Source: Aestuariimicrobium kwangyangense DSM 21549
GTDB taxonomy: Bacteria > Actinomycetota > Actinomycetes > Propionibacteriales > Propionibacteriaceae
Assembly (NCBI RefSeq): GCF_000421525.1
Contig: NZ_ATXE01000002.1
Location: forward strand, 496,001-560,000
DNA length: 64,000 bases
Reading direction: 5' to 3'
Shown here: positions 17,365 through 25,513 of the stretch, one piece after another
Numbering within the stretch: position 1 is the first letter of the stretch
How the letters are laid out: every line of letters begins with the position of its first letter
Notes under the pieces: generated by a model
Database searches by the model: none
What the model saw: the letters and a program-made list of their open reading frames with translations, nothing else
Told to the model about the DNA's origin: nothing
Program-made: the position numbers and the translations under genes

Positions 17365-17727
17365 TTGGGCGCGCACGCGCGCGACCAGGGCCAGCGCCGC
17401 GGTCATGGCCAGGGGCAGTACCAGAGCCCACCACCAGGCATTGGCGTCGGGGGCGATGGCGACGACGACCAACAGGTGCAGCAGAGCGGCGGCGACCATC
17501 GGACCGGTGGTCCAGAGTCGTCCGCGTCGTGCCCACCACGCCACCGCGCCCACCAGCAGCCCGTAGAGCAGCAGCATGACGCCGACCCCGACGGAGAAGA
17601 TGCCGTGGCGCTGGGCCGCGACCACCACGCCGAGCACCACCAGCGCGGCAGCGGCCGCTCCCGTCAGCCCCCCGGCGACAATCAGCGGACGGCGGACATG
17701 CTCAGGGGTGGTCTGCACGGGGGTCAC
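17347..17727 (-). CDS. Small four-helix membrane protein, function unknown
   Basis: A 126-residue protein with four clear hydrophobic segments (about 14-37, 43-64, 73-90, 96-115) and a short basic cytoplasmic end (RVRAQRVEVH). No family is recognised. Translation probably starts at GTG 17727: TAGAGT lies 6 nt upstream, predicting a leaderless mRNA. It is convergent with galK and divergent from whiB1. Confidence 0.8.
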   Translation of the reverse strand: MTPVQTTPEHVRRPLIVAGGLTGAAAAALVVLGVVVAAQRHGIFSVGVGVMLLLYGLLVGAVAWWARRGRLWTTGPMVAAALLHLLVVVAIAPDANAWWWALVLPLAMTAALALVARVRAQRVEVH

Positions 17728-17733
17728 CGGGAT

Positions 17734-17739
17734 ACTCTA
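17734..17739 (-). promoter_or_regulatory. -10 element TAGAGT, leaderless start
   Basis: Minus-strand TAGAGT ends 6 nt before the GTG at 17727, the spacing seen for leaderless actinobacterial transcripts. Confidence 0.5.
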
Positions 17740-17898
17740 GAGCGTTGTTCCCATGCGCTCGGTACCGTTTCCGCTCGCCGACCAGGAGTCGGCGGTAGGG
17801 TGGCGTGAGCCCGAGCCCGTCACATGGGATGTCCGGCGAGCCCACTCTTGGGACTTGCACGTCACGGTGCCCCAGCATCGAGAAGGAGTCACACTGTC

Positions 17899-18150
17899 AT
17901 GGACTGGCGCCACCGCGCGGCATGCCTCACCGAAGACCCGGAGCTGTTCTTCCCCATCGGGAACACCGGCCCGGCCATTCTGCAGATCGAGCAGGCCAAG
18001 CTCGTCTGCCGTCGCTGCGAGGTGCGTGAGCAGTGCCTGGCCTGGGCCCTCGAGGCCGGTCAGGACCACGGAGTCTGGGGCGGCCTCAGCGAGGACGAAC
18101 GTCGCGCCATGAAGCGGCGTCAGGCCCGCTCCCGCCTGCGCAACTCCTGA
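17899..18150 (+). CDS. whiB1: WhiB1-type iron-sulfur transcription factor
   Basis: An 83-residue Wbl protein with four cysteines for a [4Fe-4S] cluster: C in RAACLTED, then CRRC and C in EQCLAWAL (C...CxxCxxxxxC). The GVWGG turn and the basic SEDERRAMKRRQARSR tail follow. It is nearly the same length and layout as mycobacterial WhiB1, an essential NO-sensitive regulator that contacts the primary sigma factor. AGAAGGAG at 17880-17887 precedes ATG 17899. It lies beside a PdtaS-like kinase as in mycobacteria. Confidence 0.93.
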   Translation: MDWRHRAACLTEDPELFFPIGNTGPAILQIEQAKLVCRRCEVREQCLAWALEAGQDHGVWGGLSEDERRAMKRRQARSRLRNS

Positions 18151-18157
18151 ACGACAG

Positions 18158-19627
18158 TCATTCCCTGATCTGCAACTGCAGGGTGGCGACCGCTCCCCTC
18201 CCATTGCCGGGACGGTCGCTGGCATTGGCGAGGCTGAACGTGCCGCCCATGTCACGGACGAGGGTGTTGACGATGTTCAGCCCCAGGCTGGGCGAGGTCT
18301 CGATCGAGAAGTCCTCGGGCACGCCCTCACCGTCGTCACGCACCTCGACCGTGAGCTGCTGACCGACCCGGGTCGGCAGCACGCGGACCTGGCCCGATCG
18401 TTGGTTCAGGCCGTGCTCGACGGCGTTCTGGCACAGCTCGGTGATGACCAGGGCCAGGTTGGTGGCCAACGCTGCGGGCACCATGCCGAAGCTGCCCTCG
18501 CGTCGGGCGTCCACGCTCCCCTGCGCGGCCGCGACGTCTCCGACCATCCGCAGGATGCGATCGGCGACGTCGTCGAAGACCACCGTCTCGTCGAAGGCCT
18601 GGCTGAGGATCTCGTGCACCACTGCGATGGCCTGCACCCGGCTCATGGCGTCCTTCAGGGCACCTTGGGCCTCCGATGACTGCATGCGCCGTGACTGCAA
18701 CCTCAGCAGGGCAGCAACCGTCTGCAGGTTGTTCTTCACCCGGTGGTGGATCTCGCGGATGGTGGCGTCCTTGGTGACCAACGCCCGTTCCCGGTGGCGC
18801 AGTTCGGTGGTGTCTCGCACCAACAGCATGGTGCCCAGGCCGCCATCCACGTCCGAGAGGGGGACGACCCGCATCCGGATGGTGGCCTGGTTCGACTCGA
18901 GGTCGAGTTCGCGCACCACCGTGCCGGTGAGGTCGGCGGTGATGGTCTGACCCAGTTGGGGATAGCGGGCCAGTACGTCCTGGATGATCTGGCGGATGTC
19001 GTCGCCCTCGAGGTCACCGACGTAGCCCATCCGACGGAAGGCAGAGACCGCATTGGGCGTGGCATAGCTGATGATCCCCGCGACGCTGGTCAGCACCATG
19101 CCGTCCCCGACCTTGGGGCTCAGTGAGGGGTCGGAGGGCGGGTACACCGGGAAGGTGCCCTGCCACACCATCCCCGACAGGATGTCGGCGGTCTCGAGGT
19201 AGGCGTCCTCGAGGGCACCGGGTGCACGCACGCCCATCCGGTTGGTGTGGCGCTCCACCACGCCGATCACCCGGTCGTTGCGGATGATCGGGATCGCCCA
19301 GACGTCCACCGGGATCCCGGCGCGCAGTTGGTTGTCGGAGGTCTCGCAGATCTCCTCGGACAGGTAGGCCTCGAGCACCAGGTGCTCCGGCTCGTAGCTG
19401 ATGCTCTCGCCCACCACGTCGTCCTCGAGCGCGGTGGGCCCGGTGTTGGGACGGATCTGGGCCGCCGCCCAGAAGATGTTGTCGTCCACGTCCGGGACCC
19501 ACAGGATCAGGTCGGAGAAGGACGTGTCGGCCAGCAGGTGCCACTCGTTGACGAACGCCTTCAGCCAGTCCGCGTCGGCCGGCGCCAAGGTGGTGTGGTC
19601 GGCGAGGATCTGCCCGAGGGATGCCAT
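18158..19627 (-). CDS. pdtaS: PdtaS-like sensor histidine kinase (GAF-PAS-HisKA_2-HATPase)
   Basis: A soluble kinase of 489 residues. An N-terminal GAF-like domain (about 1-150) and PAS domain (about 165-285) precede the histidine box TIREIHHRVKNNLQTVAALL (HWE/HisKA_2 type) near residue 300. An ATPase domain has N box ELCQNAVEHGL, G1 DDGEGVP and SLGLNIVNTLV. It resembles M. tuberculosis PdtaS (Rv3220c), whose partner PdtaR is an RNA-binding ANTAR antiterminator; no such partner is in the window. ATG 19627 has TAGAAT 7 nt upstream, so the mRNA is predicted to be leaderless. The 3' end faces whiB1 with a 7-nt gap. Confidence 0.92.
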   Translation of the reverse strand: MASLGQILADHTTLAPADADWLKAFVNEWHLLADTSFSDLILWVPDVDDNIFWAAAQIRPNTGPTALEDDVVGESISYEPEHLVLEAYLSEEICETSDNQLRAGIPVDVWAIPIIRNDRVIGVVERHTNRMGVRAPGALEDAYLETADILSGMVWQGTFPVYPPSDPSLSPKVGDGMVLTSVAGIISYATPNAVSAFRRMGYVGDLEGDDIRQIIQDVLARYPQLGQTITADLTGTVVRELDLESNQATIRMRVVPLSDVDGGLGTMLLVRDTTELRHRERALVTKDATIREIHHRVKNNLQTVAALLRLQSRRMQSSEAQGALKDAMSRVQAIAVVHEILSQAFDETVVFDDVADRILRMVGDVAAAQGSVDARREGSFGMVPAALATNLALVITELCQNAVEHGLNQRSGQVRVLPTRVGQQLTVEVRDDGEGVPEDFSIETSPSLGLNIVNTLVRDMGGTFSLANASDRPGNGRGAVATLQLQIRE

Positions 19628-19634
19628 GCGCAGG

Positions 19635-19640
19635 ATTCTA
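19635..19640 (-). promoter_or_regulatory. -10 element TAGAAT for pdtaS, leaderless start
   Basis: Minus-strand TAGAAT lies 7 nt before ATG 19627, close to the TATAAT consensus. Confidence 0.55.
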
Positions 19641-19678
19641 GGGGCAGCCCTCCGGCCCTCGGCCCCGGGCGGTGCGGG

Positions 19679-19732
19679 TTGGGGATGGGTGCTCGCATCT
19701 GGCAGAATGACCCCTCGGTGCAGTCCCTGCAC
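19679..19732 (+). promoter_or_regulatory. Candidate promoter and 5' hairpin for bL37 gene
   Basis: TTGGGG (19679-19684) and CAGAAT (19703-19708) are 18 bp apart. A start near 19715 would place a short hairpin, GTGCAG-TCC-CTGCAC (19718-19732), at the very 5' end of the leader. Such a hairpin could stabilise the mRNA; this is inference. Confidence 0.3.
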
Positions 19733-19759
19733 TGACATCGAACAACTCAGGAGGCTGCC

Positions 19760-19834
19760 ATGGGCAAGGGTGGACGCAAGCGTCGCGCTCGTCGCAAGAA
19801 CGCAGCGAACCACGGCAAGCGTCCCAACGCCTGA
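19760..19834 (+). CDS. Ribosomal protein bL37 (24 residues)
   Basis: A 24-codon gene with an ideal Shine-Dalgarno AGGAGG (19749-19754), 5 nt before ATG. The product begins MGKGGRKRRARRKNAANHG and ends KRPNA, with 11 Lys/Arg. The C-terminal ANHGKRPN is the hallmark I recall for bL37, a tiny 50S protein found in mycobacterial ribosome structures and widespread in actinobacteria. It lies between pdtaS and rshA and is followed by a terminator, so it is a single-gene transcript. It is too short for most gene finders. Confidence 0.82.
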   Translation: MGKGGRKRRARRKNAANHGKRPNA

Positions 19835-19857
19835 GCCGTCGTTCGCCCCAGACACCA

Positions 19858-19892
19858 ACACCCCCGAACCTCGTCCGAGGTCGGGGGTGTGT
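19858..19892. terminator. Strong GC-rich terminator hairpin
   Basis: ACACCCCCGAACCTCG pairs with CGAGGTCGGGGGTGT (one bulged base) around a 4-nt loop, ending in TGTGTG. It lies between the convergent bL37 gene and rshA and may serve both. Confidence 0.75.
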
Positions 19893-19920
19893 GCATGTCA
19901 GGGCAGGTGCGCCGAGCGGG

Positions 19921-20214
19921 TCAGGTCTGGGGGTCGTGCATGGTGACCGAGAGCTTCATGACGCGCATGCGCAGGTCGGCGGAGGCCTGCTGTTCGGGAT
20001 GACAGCGCTTCACGAGCATGGTGATGGTCTGCTCGATGTCGAAGGTCTCCAGACACTTGTCGCAGGCTGCGAGGTGGGCCCGGATGGCGTCCTCATCGCA
20101 GGTCGCGAGTTCGTGGTGCAGGAATTCCTGCAGCTGCGAGAGGGCACTCAGGCAGGCATTGTGCTCGGCCGACTCGTGTGGGTGACCAGCGTCGGTGTGG
20201 CGTTCGGCGGTCAT
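19921..20214 (-). CDS. rshA: RshA/RsrA-type zinc anti-sigma factor
   Basis: A 97-residue ZAS-family anti-sigma factor. The redox-sensing motif HLAACDKC (H-x3-C-x2-C, about residues 47-54) follows a helical N-terminus with further Cys (NACLSAL, ATCDED). In the family, disulfide stress oxidises these cysteines, releases zinc and frees SigH/SigR. The ATG overlaps the sigH stop codon in ATGA, so sigma and anti-sigma factors are made in coupled amounts. Confidence 0.94.
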   Translation of the reverse strand: MTAERHTDAGHPHESAEHNACLSALSQLQEFLHHELATCDEDAIRAHLAACDKCLETFDIEQTITMLVKRCHPEQQASADLRMRVMKLSVTMHDPQT

Positions 20215-20969
20215 GACTGCTCTTCCTTGCCCCGCTGAGTGGTCTGGATCTTTCTCCCCTGGGAATCGTGGTCGAGCCCGATCCCCCGCTCGTGCGCAAC
20301 CCCGGCGAGCAGTGCCCGCAGCTGGGACCGTCCACGGTTGAGCCGCGACATCACCGTGCCGATGGGCGTGCCCATGATCTCGGCGATCTCCTTGTAGGCG
20401 AACCCCTCGACGTCGGCCAGCATGACGGCCTGCCGGAAGTCCGGGGAGAGTTCGTTCAGCGCCGCCACGATGTCCTGGTCGGGCAGCGACTCCAGCGCCT
20501 CCACCTCGGCCGAGCGCAGACCGGTGGAGTCGTGCTGGGAGGCCTTGGCGAGCTGCCAGTCCTCCACGTCCTCACCGGCGCCGCTGGTCTTGGGCTGGCG
20601 CTGCGCCTTGCGGTAGGTGTTGATGTAGGTGTTCGTCAGGATCCGGTAGAGCCACGCCTTGAGGTTGGTGCCGGGAGTGAACTGGCCGAACGACTGGAAG
20701 GCCTTGGCGTAGGTGTCCTGCACGACATCCTCGGCGTCGGCCGGGTTGCGGGTCATCCGCAGCGCCGCGCCGTACAACTGGTCGAGGTACTGCATCGCGT
20801 CGGCCTCGAAGCGTGCGGCCCGTTCTTCGGGCGTCTCGTTCGAGACATCGGGGATGGCTTCTGCGTGATTCAGGGTCACAAGGGACGATCCTACCCACTC
20901 ACGCGTGCTGCCGGGCAGGACGGCGGTCGCCGGGACGACCGGACGATCCATCACTGCGGGTGCGCTCAT
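20211..20969 (-). CDS. sigH: ECF sigma factor SigH/SigR (thiol-oxidative stress)
   Basis: ECF sigma factor: region 2 includes [20 protein letters not shown] and [24 protein letters not shown]; region 4 includes [29 protein letters not shown]. Both match SigH/SigR closely. Two starts are plausible. ATG 20969 gives 252 residues and sits where a SigR-type promoter would begin transcription. GTG 20879 gives 222 residues, starts [15 protein letters not shown], has AGGA 9 nt upstream and matches the length of M. tuberculosis SigH (216). The extra 30 residues resemble the extension of the unstable SigR' isoform of streptomycetes. Overlaps rshA by 4 nt. Confidence 0.95.
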   Translation of the reverse strand: MSAPAVMDRPVVPATAVLPGSTREWVGSSLVTLNHAEAIPDVSNETPEERAARFEADAMQYLDQLYGAALRMTRNPADAEDVVQDTYAKAFQSFGQFTPGTNLKAWLYRILTNTYINTYRKAQRQPKTSGAGEDVEDWQLAKASQHDSTGLRSAEVEALESLPDQDIVAALNELSPDFRQAVMLADVEGFAYKEIAEIMGTPIGTVMSRLNRGRSQLRALLAGVAHERGIGLDHDSQGRKIQTTQRGKEEQS

Positions 20970-20978
20970 GCCTGACAC

Positions 20979-21005
20979 AACACCGACGACTCCCCGTGCT
21001 ATTCC
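20979..21005 (-). promoter_or_regulatory. SigH/SigR-dependent autoregulatory promoter
   Basis: Minus-strand GGAAT (21001-21005) and GTT (20979-20981) are separated by 19 bp, an exact match to the GGAAT-N18/19-GTT consensus of SigR/SigH. Transcription would begin about 20970-20973, next to ATG 20969 and 90-95 nt before GTG 20879. The promoter overlaps the last codons of the methyltransferase gene. Confidence 0.75.
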
Positions 21006-21625
21006 CCGGACGAGTTGGCGTCCTCCCGGGAGGCCCAGACGCTCTCGATGATGCCGAAATGACGGCGGCGAGACTCCCTCACCGCCCAGCCCCGCTCGGG
21101 CAACAGGGGCAGGGGACGCCTCGTCCACCACTCCCCCTGGCGCGGTCCGGTGATCGACTCCAGCAGGCGCTGCCCCCAGCGCAGTGGAGCGGTGGTCGAC
21201 GCCACGTGGTCGGCCAACAACAGGCTCCCTCCAGGACGGAGCACCCGGGCCGCCTCCCTGAGGGCCCCGCCGACGTCGGGCACGCCGCAGAGCACGAAGG
21301 TGATCACGACGGTGTCGAAACTGGAGTCCGCGAACGGTAGGTCGTCGGCGACCCCACGCAGCAGGGTCACCCCTGCCGATGCGGGCTTGCCCCGTGCGAC
21401 CTCGAGCATGCCCTCGGAAGGGTCGATGCCGACCACCCCGTCGGCGTGGCCCAGCAGTCCCAGGTTGGCGCCCGTCCCGACGCCGACATCGAGCACTCGT
21501 CCGCTGGCTCGCTCGCACACCCACTGGCGGGCACCCGCCATGAACCGACGCTCCAGCCATGCCGAGGTGCGGTCGTAGTGCGGCGCCACCCGGTCCCACA
21601 GTTGGCCCGGCACAGCTTCAGTCAT
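20999..21625 (-). CDS. Class I SAM-dependent methyltransferase
   Basis: A 208-residue UbiE/Methyltransf_11-like protein. SAM-binding motif I is [15 protein letters not shown] (about residues 43-57), with acidic motif [11 protein letters not shown], and [22 protein letters not shown] and [13 protein letters not shown] follow in the normal order. The ATG at 21625 overlaps the upstream acetyltransferase by 8 nt. The substrate is unknown. Its 3' end carries the promoter of sigH, so the two genes may or may not share a transcript. Confidence 0.88.
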   Translation of the reverse strand: MTEAVPGQLWDRVAPHYDRTSAWLERRFMAGARQWVCERASGRVLDVGVGTGANLGLLGHADGVVGIDPSEGMLEVARGKPASAGVTLLRGVADDLPFADSSFDTVVITFVLCGVPDVGGALREAARVLRPGGSLLLADHVASTTAPLRWGQRLLESITGPRQGEWWTRRPLPLLPERGWAVRESRRRHFGIIESVWASREDANSSGE

Positions 21626-22118
21626 CACGCGGCTCCACGGTTCGCACCACCACCCAACTGTGGGCGCCCACCCGCAGCACACGGCTGAAACCGTGCCGCT
21701 CGAAGAGTTCCACGGTGGCGCACGGCAAGGATCGTGGCTGCACCTCGTGGTCGTCGGTGGGATCGCTGATCGCCTCGACGACACCGCCACCCTCGGCCGC
21801 GATCAGATCGAGTGCACCCTCGACGGCAGCGCGGGCGACCCCCAGCTTGCGGAAACCGCGACCCACGAAGACGCAGCTGATCCTCCAGTCGGGTGTGGGC
21901 AGGGCACCCTCCGGGTAGCCACGGCCGTGCCTGAGGGTGGGCACCTCCTCGGGCGTGCCGTACTTGGCCCACCCCAGACAGCTCCCGTCCGCATCCAGCA
22001 CCAGCGCTGCCCGGGCGTCCGGACAGCACTGTCCGACGTGGCCACCGTTAGCTGCGACCAACTCGTCGTGCAGCGGGCGCGTCTCGGGGCCCAGCGGCAC
22101 GATCGTCCACGTGAACAT
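21618..22118 (-). CDS. GNAT-family N-acetyltransferase
   Basis: A 166-residue protein with a GNAT fold: motif A region CVFVGRGFRKLGVARAAVEGALDLI (R/Q-x-x-G-x-A-type CoA pyrophosphate loop) at about 82-106, and a C-terminal LFERHGFSRVLRVG strand-turn. A GHVGQCCPDARAAL stretch near residue 26 is also present in this subgroup (protein with CxC-like cysteines). GACAAT lies 6 nt upstream of ATG 22118, which suggests a leaderless mRNA. The acceptor substrate is unknown. Confidence 0.85.
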   Translation of the reverse strand: MFTWTIVPLGPETRPLHDELVAANGGHVGQCCPDARAALVLDADGSCLGWAKYGTPEEVPTLRHGRGYPEGALPTPDWRISCVFVGRGFRKLGVARAAVEGALDLIAAEGGGVVEAISDPTDDHEVQPRSLPCATVELFERHGFSRVLRVGAHSWVVVRTVEPRDD

Positions 22119-22124
22119 GGCGCC

Positions 22125-22130
22125 ATTGTC
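22125..22130 (-). promoter_or_regulatory. -10 element GACAAT, leaderless start
   Basis: Minus-strand GACAAT lies 6 nt before ATG 22118 of the acetyltransferase gene. Confidence 0.45.
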
Positions 22131-22157
22131 CCGCGCGGGTCCAGTCGGCGCGCCCGA

Positions 22158-22811
22158 TCAGGCCAGCGACCCCAGGAAGGCGAGCACCTCGTCCCCCAGC
22201 CAGCGCCAGTGCTCGTCCGCGGAGCGCACCCGAGCAGGCGGTTGCAGACTGTGGGGTGCTCCGCCGACCTCGACCACGCGCACGGGCGAGCCCTCGGGCA
22301 GCACGGCGCGCACCTCCTCGGCGGAGCCGAACGGATCCGTCGAGCCCTGGAGCACGAGTGTCGGGGAGCGGGAGGCCAGGAGTTCCTGGGCCCGTGACTG
22401 GGCCGGTTTGCCCGGCGGATGCAGGGGGAAGGCCAGACAGACCACGGCGACGGCACCCGACTCCACCTGGGTGCGGCAGGCCACCCGGGCACCGTTCGAG
22501 CGGCCGCCACTGACCAACCTGTCGGCACCCTGACGCGCCACCACCTGCTCCACGGCGGCGAGCCAGGCCCGATCGAGTGCTGGCGCGCCCGCGGTGATCC
22601 TGCGTCCGGCTACCTTCCACGGCTGGGTGAACCGGGCGACGTGCAGGCCGTGCGCCGGGAGCAGTCGGGAGAGGACGACGAGATCCTTGGCGGTGATCTG
22701 TCCCCCGGCACCATGGCCCAGCGCGACCACGGTGCCACCGCGTGAAGCGGCCGGGCTGATCGTCCACAGGCCGGGTCCCTCGGGGGTGTCGACCACGAAC
22801 TCCTCGGTCAC
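22158..22811 (-). CDS. Alpha/beta hydrolase, KANL3/TEX30-like
   Basis: A 217-residue alpha/beta-hydrolase. The nucleophile elbow is GGRSNGARVA (Ser near residue 98), the oxyanion region GHGAGGQ lies near residue 32, the acidic residue is expected in LQGSTDPFG and the catalytic His in GGAPHSLQ. This layout fits the TEX30/KANL3-like or dienelactone-hydrolase branch. It starts at GTG 22811 in a GTGA overlap with the SRAP gene. The substrate is unknown. Confidence 0.82.
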   Translation of the reverse strand: MTEEFVVDTPEGPGLWTISPAASRGGTVVALGHGAGGQITAKDLVVLSRLLPAHGLHVARFTQPWKVAGRRITAGAPALDRAWLAAVEQVVARQGADRLVSGGRSNGARVACRTQVESGAVAVVCLAFPLHPPGKPAQSRAQELLASRSPTLVLQGSTDPFGSAEEVRAVLPEGSPVRVVEVGGAPHSLQPPARVRSADEHWRWLGDEVLAFLGSLA

Positions 22812-23599
22812 AGCAGACCCTCCTGGACGAAGTCCTCGTCCGGCAGCGGTTGCACCAGTTCGGGGCCGTCGTTCTTGACCGTGTTGACCGCCGTCGACAC
22901 GGCGTGCGCCGTCATCTCCCCGGGCTCGGGCAGGTGCAGCAACTGGACCGCCGCCGCCGCATCGGTGAGGGTTGGGTCGAGCCATGCGTCGATCCGTCCG
23001 GGTTCGAGTTGCACCGGCATGCGGTCGTGGATGTGGCCCAACTCGTCGATGGCGCGGGTGGTGATGATGCAGGTGCTGACCACCCACGCATCCTCGTCCT
23101 CCGGTGGTTTGGAGGGGTCGCGCCAGTACTCGTACAGCCCCGCCATCACCATCGGCCCCGAGACCGGGTGGATGTAGAACGGTTGCTTGCTCGGCTTGCC
23201 GCGTGGGGTCAGCACCGGGCTGCCATCAGGCTCGGTCAGGGCGTACCACTCGTAGTAGCCATCGGCGGGCAGGATGCAGCGGCGGGAGGCCATCGGTTTG
23301 CGGAAGCTGGGCTTCTCGGTGACGGTCTCGAGGCGAGCGTTGATCAGGGGGGCCTGGGACTTGGGCCCCTTCGACCAACTCGGTACCAGCCCCCAGCGCA
23401 GTCCGGCGAGCCTTCGGGTCACCTCACCGTTCTGCTTGCCCGCGCGCTCCATCACCACCGCCACCGGATCGGTGGGCGCGATGTTCCACCGGGGCAGCAG
23501 CCAGGGCGCTGGATCGGGTCCCGGGGCGACGACCTCGTCCACCTCGAAGGTCTCGACCAGCCGGTCGGCGCTGGCCGACGCCGCATATCGTCCGCACAT
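22808..23599 (-). CDS. SRAP-domain protein (YedK/HMCES), abasic-site DNA crosslinker
   Basis: A 263-residue SOS-response-associated peptidase domain protein. Members bind abasic sites in single-stranded DNA and form a stable thiazolidine crosslink through Cys2, after removal of Met1. Here Cys2 (MCGRYA), WNIAPTDP, LINARLET, the ADGYYEW glutamate and the HDRMPV histidine are all present. TAGGGT lies 6 nt upstream of ATG 23599 (leaderless). It sits near aroA, as in mycobacteria (Rv3226c-Rv3227). It likely protects replication forks. Confidence 0.95.
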   Translation of the reverse strand: MCGRYAASASADRLVETFEVDEVVAPGPDPAPWLLPRWNIAPTDPVAVVMERAGKQNGEVTRRLAGLRWGLVPSWSKGPKSQAPLINARLETVTEKPSFRKPMASRRCILPADGYYEWYALTEPDGSPVLTPRGKPSKQPFYIHPVSGPMVMAGLYEYWRDPSKPPEDEDAWVVSTCIITTRAIDELGHIHDRMPVQLEPGRIDAWLDPTLTDAAAAVQLLHLPEPGEMTAHAVSTAVNTVKNDGPELVQPLPDEDFVQEGLL

Positions 23600-23605
23600 G
23601 TGAAG

Positions 23606-23611
23606 ACCCTA
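23606..23611 (-). promoter_or_regulatory. -10 element TAGGGT for the SRAP gene, leaderless start
   Basis: Minus-strand TAGGGT lies 6 nt before ATG 23599. Confidence 0.55.
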
Positions 23612-23639
23612 GTTCCTCGCACCCCTGCCCCCAACAGGG

Positions 23640-23645
23640 CAGAAT
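23640..23645 (+). promoter_or_regulatory. -10 element CAGAAT for the DoxX gene, leaderless start
   Basis: CAGAAT lies 6 nt before ATG 23652. With the SRAP promoter it makes a compact divergent pair in a 52-bp gap. Confidence 0.5.
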
Positions 23646-23651
23646 GGGCCC

Positions 23652-24200
23652 ATGAGTCTTCTCCGCTTCGCAGGTCGAACCATGCTCGCCAGCTTCTTCG
23701 TGGCCAACGGCATCAAGTCGTTCACCAAGCCACAGGAGCTCGTCGAGAGCGCCGAGCCGATTGCCACCAAAGTGGTGCCCCTCGCCCAGCGGCTGGCGCC
23801 CCCGAGCGTCGCGAACCACATCCCCGACGACACCGAGACCCTCGTGCGCATCTCCGGTGGCGCCCAGGTGGCCGGTGGTCTGATGCTGGCCACGGGCATC
23901 GGACGGCAGCTGGGTGCGGGAGTGCTGGCCCTGTCGATGGTCCCCCACGTGATCGCCTCCCGCGCACCCAAGGGGGCCAACGCCGAGGAGCGGGCGCACG
24001 CCCGCAGTCTGCTGCTGCGCAACGTCGCCCTGCTCGGCGCGGCCATGATCGCCGCTGGCGACACCCAGGGCCGCCCCGGCCTGGGGTGGCGCGCCGAGCA
24101 GGCACAGCGCAAGCTGTCCAAGGAGACTTCCTCGCGGAAGAAGCAGATCGCCAAGGAGGCCAAGGCAGCCAAGAAGCAGATCGCGAAGGCGGTTTCGTGA
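23652..24200 (+). CDS. DoxX-family membrane protein with Lys-rich tail
   Basis: A 182-residue membrane protein. The N-terminal GRTMLASFFVANGIKSF and ISGGAQVAGGLML segments are typical of DoxX, four-helix proteins linked in some actinobacteria to thiol-redox stress. After the fourth helix a soluble tail (about residues 140-182) is rich in Lys, Ala and Glu with repeated KKQIAK, likely helical. The stop overlaps the start of aroA in GTGA, so aroA is coupled to it. Confidence 0.85.
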   Translation: MSLLRFAGRTMLASFFVANGIKSFTKPQELVESAEPIATKVVPLAQRLAPPSVANHIPDDTETLVRISGGAQVAGGLMLATGIGRQLGAGVLALSMVPHVIASRAPKGANAEERAHARSLLLRNVALLGAAMIAAGDTQGRPGLGWRAEQAQRKLSKETSSRKKQIAKEAKAAKKQIAKAVS

Positions 24201-25513
24201 GCCACGTCCTCCCCTGGTCTGCACCGCGTGCGCACGGAGAAATCCGTGCGCACGTTTCTGTGCCCGGCTCGAAGTCCGAGACCAACCGGGCGTTGCTCCT
24301 GGCCGCTCTGGCCCATGGACCCTCCCGACTTCGCGGAGCGCTCGACAGCCGCGACTCCGACCTCATGCGGGGCGCCCTCGAAGCTTTCGGGGTTGACATC
24401 CAGGTGTCGCCAGACCCCCGCGAGCCGTGGGTGGTCACCCCACCGGCCGAGTTCCTCCAGCCCGAGCACGCCATTGACTGCGGTCTCGCCGGCACGGTGA
24501 TGCGGTTCGTGCCGCCACTGGCCGCCGCCGCGGGGGGCTCCACCTCCTTCACCGGCGACGAAGAGTCCTTCGCGCGACCCATGAAGCCAATGCTCGACGG
24601 CCTGCGCCAACTGGGCTGCAGCATCGACTCCGACCACCTGCCGCTGACCGTCACCGCGCCCGCTGGAGGACTGGCGGGCCCGCGGGTCGAGATCGACTCG
24701 ACGGGCTCCAGCCAGTTCATCTCGGCGCTGCTGTTGTGCGCCGCCCGATTCCCGCACGGGGTCGAGGTGCACCACACGGGGGCACAGTTCCCCTCGATCC
24801 CGCCGATCCAGATGAGCGTCGCCATGTTGCGCGACCGGGGCGTCGACGCCCAACGCATCGACGACCGCACCTGGCGAGTGCTGCCTGGCCCCGTCGCGGC
24901 CCTCGACACGCAGATCGAACCCGACCTGACGGGCGCGTCCGTCTTCCTGGCGGCCGCCGCGATCGTGGGGGGAGAACTCACCATCGAGGGGTGGCCCCGC
25001 CACACCACCCAGTCGGGGGACCTGTTCCGCACGGTGCTGGAGGCGTTCGGGTGCACCACCGACCTGACCCCGGTGGGGTTGACGGTTCGTTCGTCCGGGG
25101 ACCTGCAGGGCGCAGACCTCGACCTCCGCGACGGGGCAGACCTCACCCCCTGTGCCGCCGCGGTCGCCCTGTTCGCCACCGGCCAGACCACGATTCGGGG
25201 GGTCGCCAACATCCGTGGCCACGAGACCGACCGGCTCGCGGCCCTGCGCACGGAGTTCACCAAACTGGGCGCCCAGGTGCGCGAGACCGAGGACGGCCTC
25301 GTGATCCGTGGCACAGGACGACACGGTGCGGGGCTCAGGGCTCCGGACAGGTTCGAGACCTACGCCGACCATCGCATGGCCCACGCCGGGGCGCTCGCCG
25401 GCCTGGTCGTCGACGGGCTGGTACTGAGCGACGTCACCTGCACCAACAAGACGATTCGTGACTTCCCCGGCCTGTGGGACGGCATGCTTGACCACGTCGG
25501 AGCCGACGCTTGA
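24197..25513 (+). CDS. aroA: 3-phosphoshikimate 1-carboxyvinyltransferase (EPSP synthase)
   Basis: Shikimate-pathway enzyme joining PEP and shikimate 3-phosphate. The PGSKSETNRALLLAALA motif (about residues 24-40), GLAGTVMRFV, GSSQFISALL, the PDLTGASVFLAAAA stretch and the C-terminal DHRMAHAGAL are intact; the length of 438 is normal. It starts at GTG 24197 in overlap with the DoxX gene and its stop overlaps the rsgA start (TTGA). Confidence 0.97.
   Translation: MSHVLPWSAPRAHGEIRAHVSVPGSKSETNRALLLAALAHGPSRLRGALDSRDSDLMRGALEAFGVDIQVSPDPREPWVVTPPAEFLQPEHAIDCGLAGTVMRFVPPLAAAAGGSTSFTGDEESFARPMKPMLDGLRQLGCSIDSDHLPLTVTAPAGGLAGPRVEIDSTGSSQFISALLLCAARFPHGVEVHHTGAQFPSIPPIQMSVAMLRDRGVDAQRIDDRTWRVLPGPVAALDTQIEPDLTGASVFLAAAAIVGGELTIEGWPRHTTQSGDLFRTVLEAFGCTTDLTPVGLTVRSSGDLQGADLDLRDGADLTPCAAAVALFATGQTTIRGVANIRGHETDRLAALRTEFTKLGAQVRETEDGLVIRGTGRHGAGLRAPDRFETYADHRMAHAGALAGLVVDGLVLSDVTCTNKTIRDFPGLWDGMLDHVGADA

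Noticed and set aside
17808-17845. CRP-like site upstream of whiB1 (GTGA ... TCAC)
   Set aside because: The half-sites are 11 bp apart, not the 6 bp expected for a CRP-family site.
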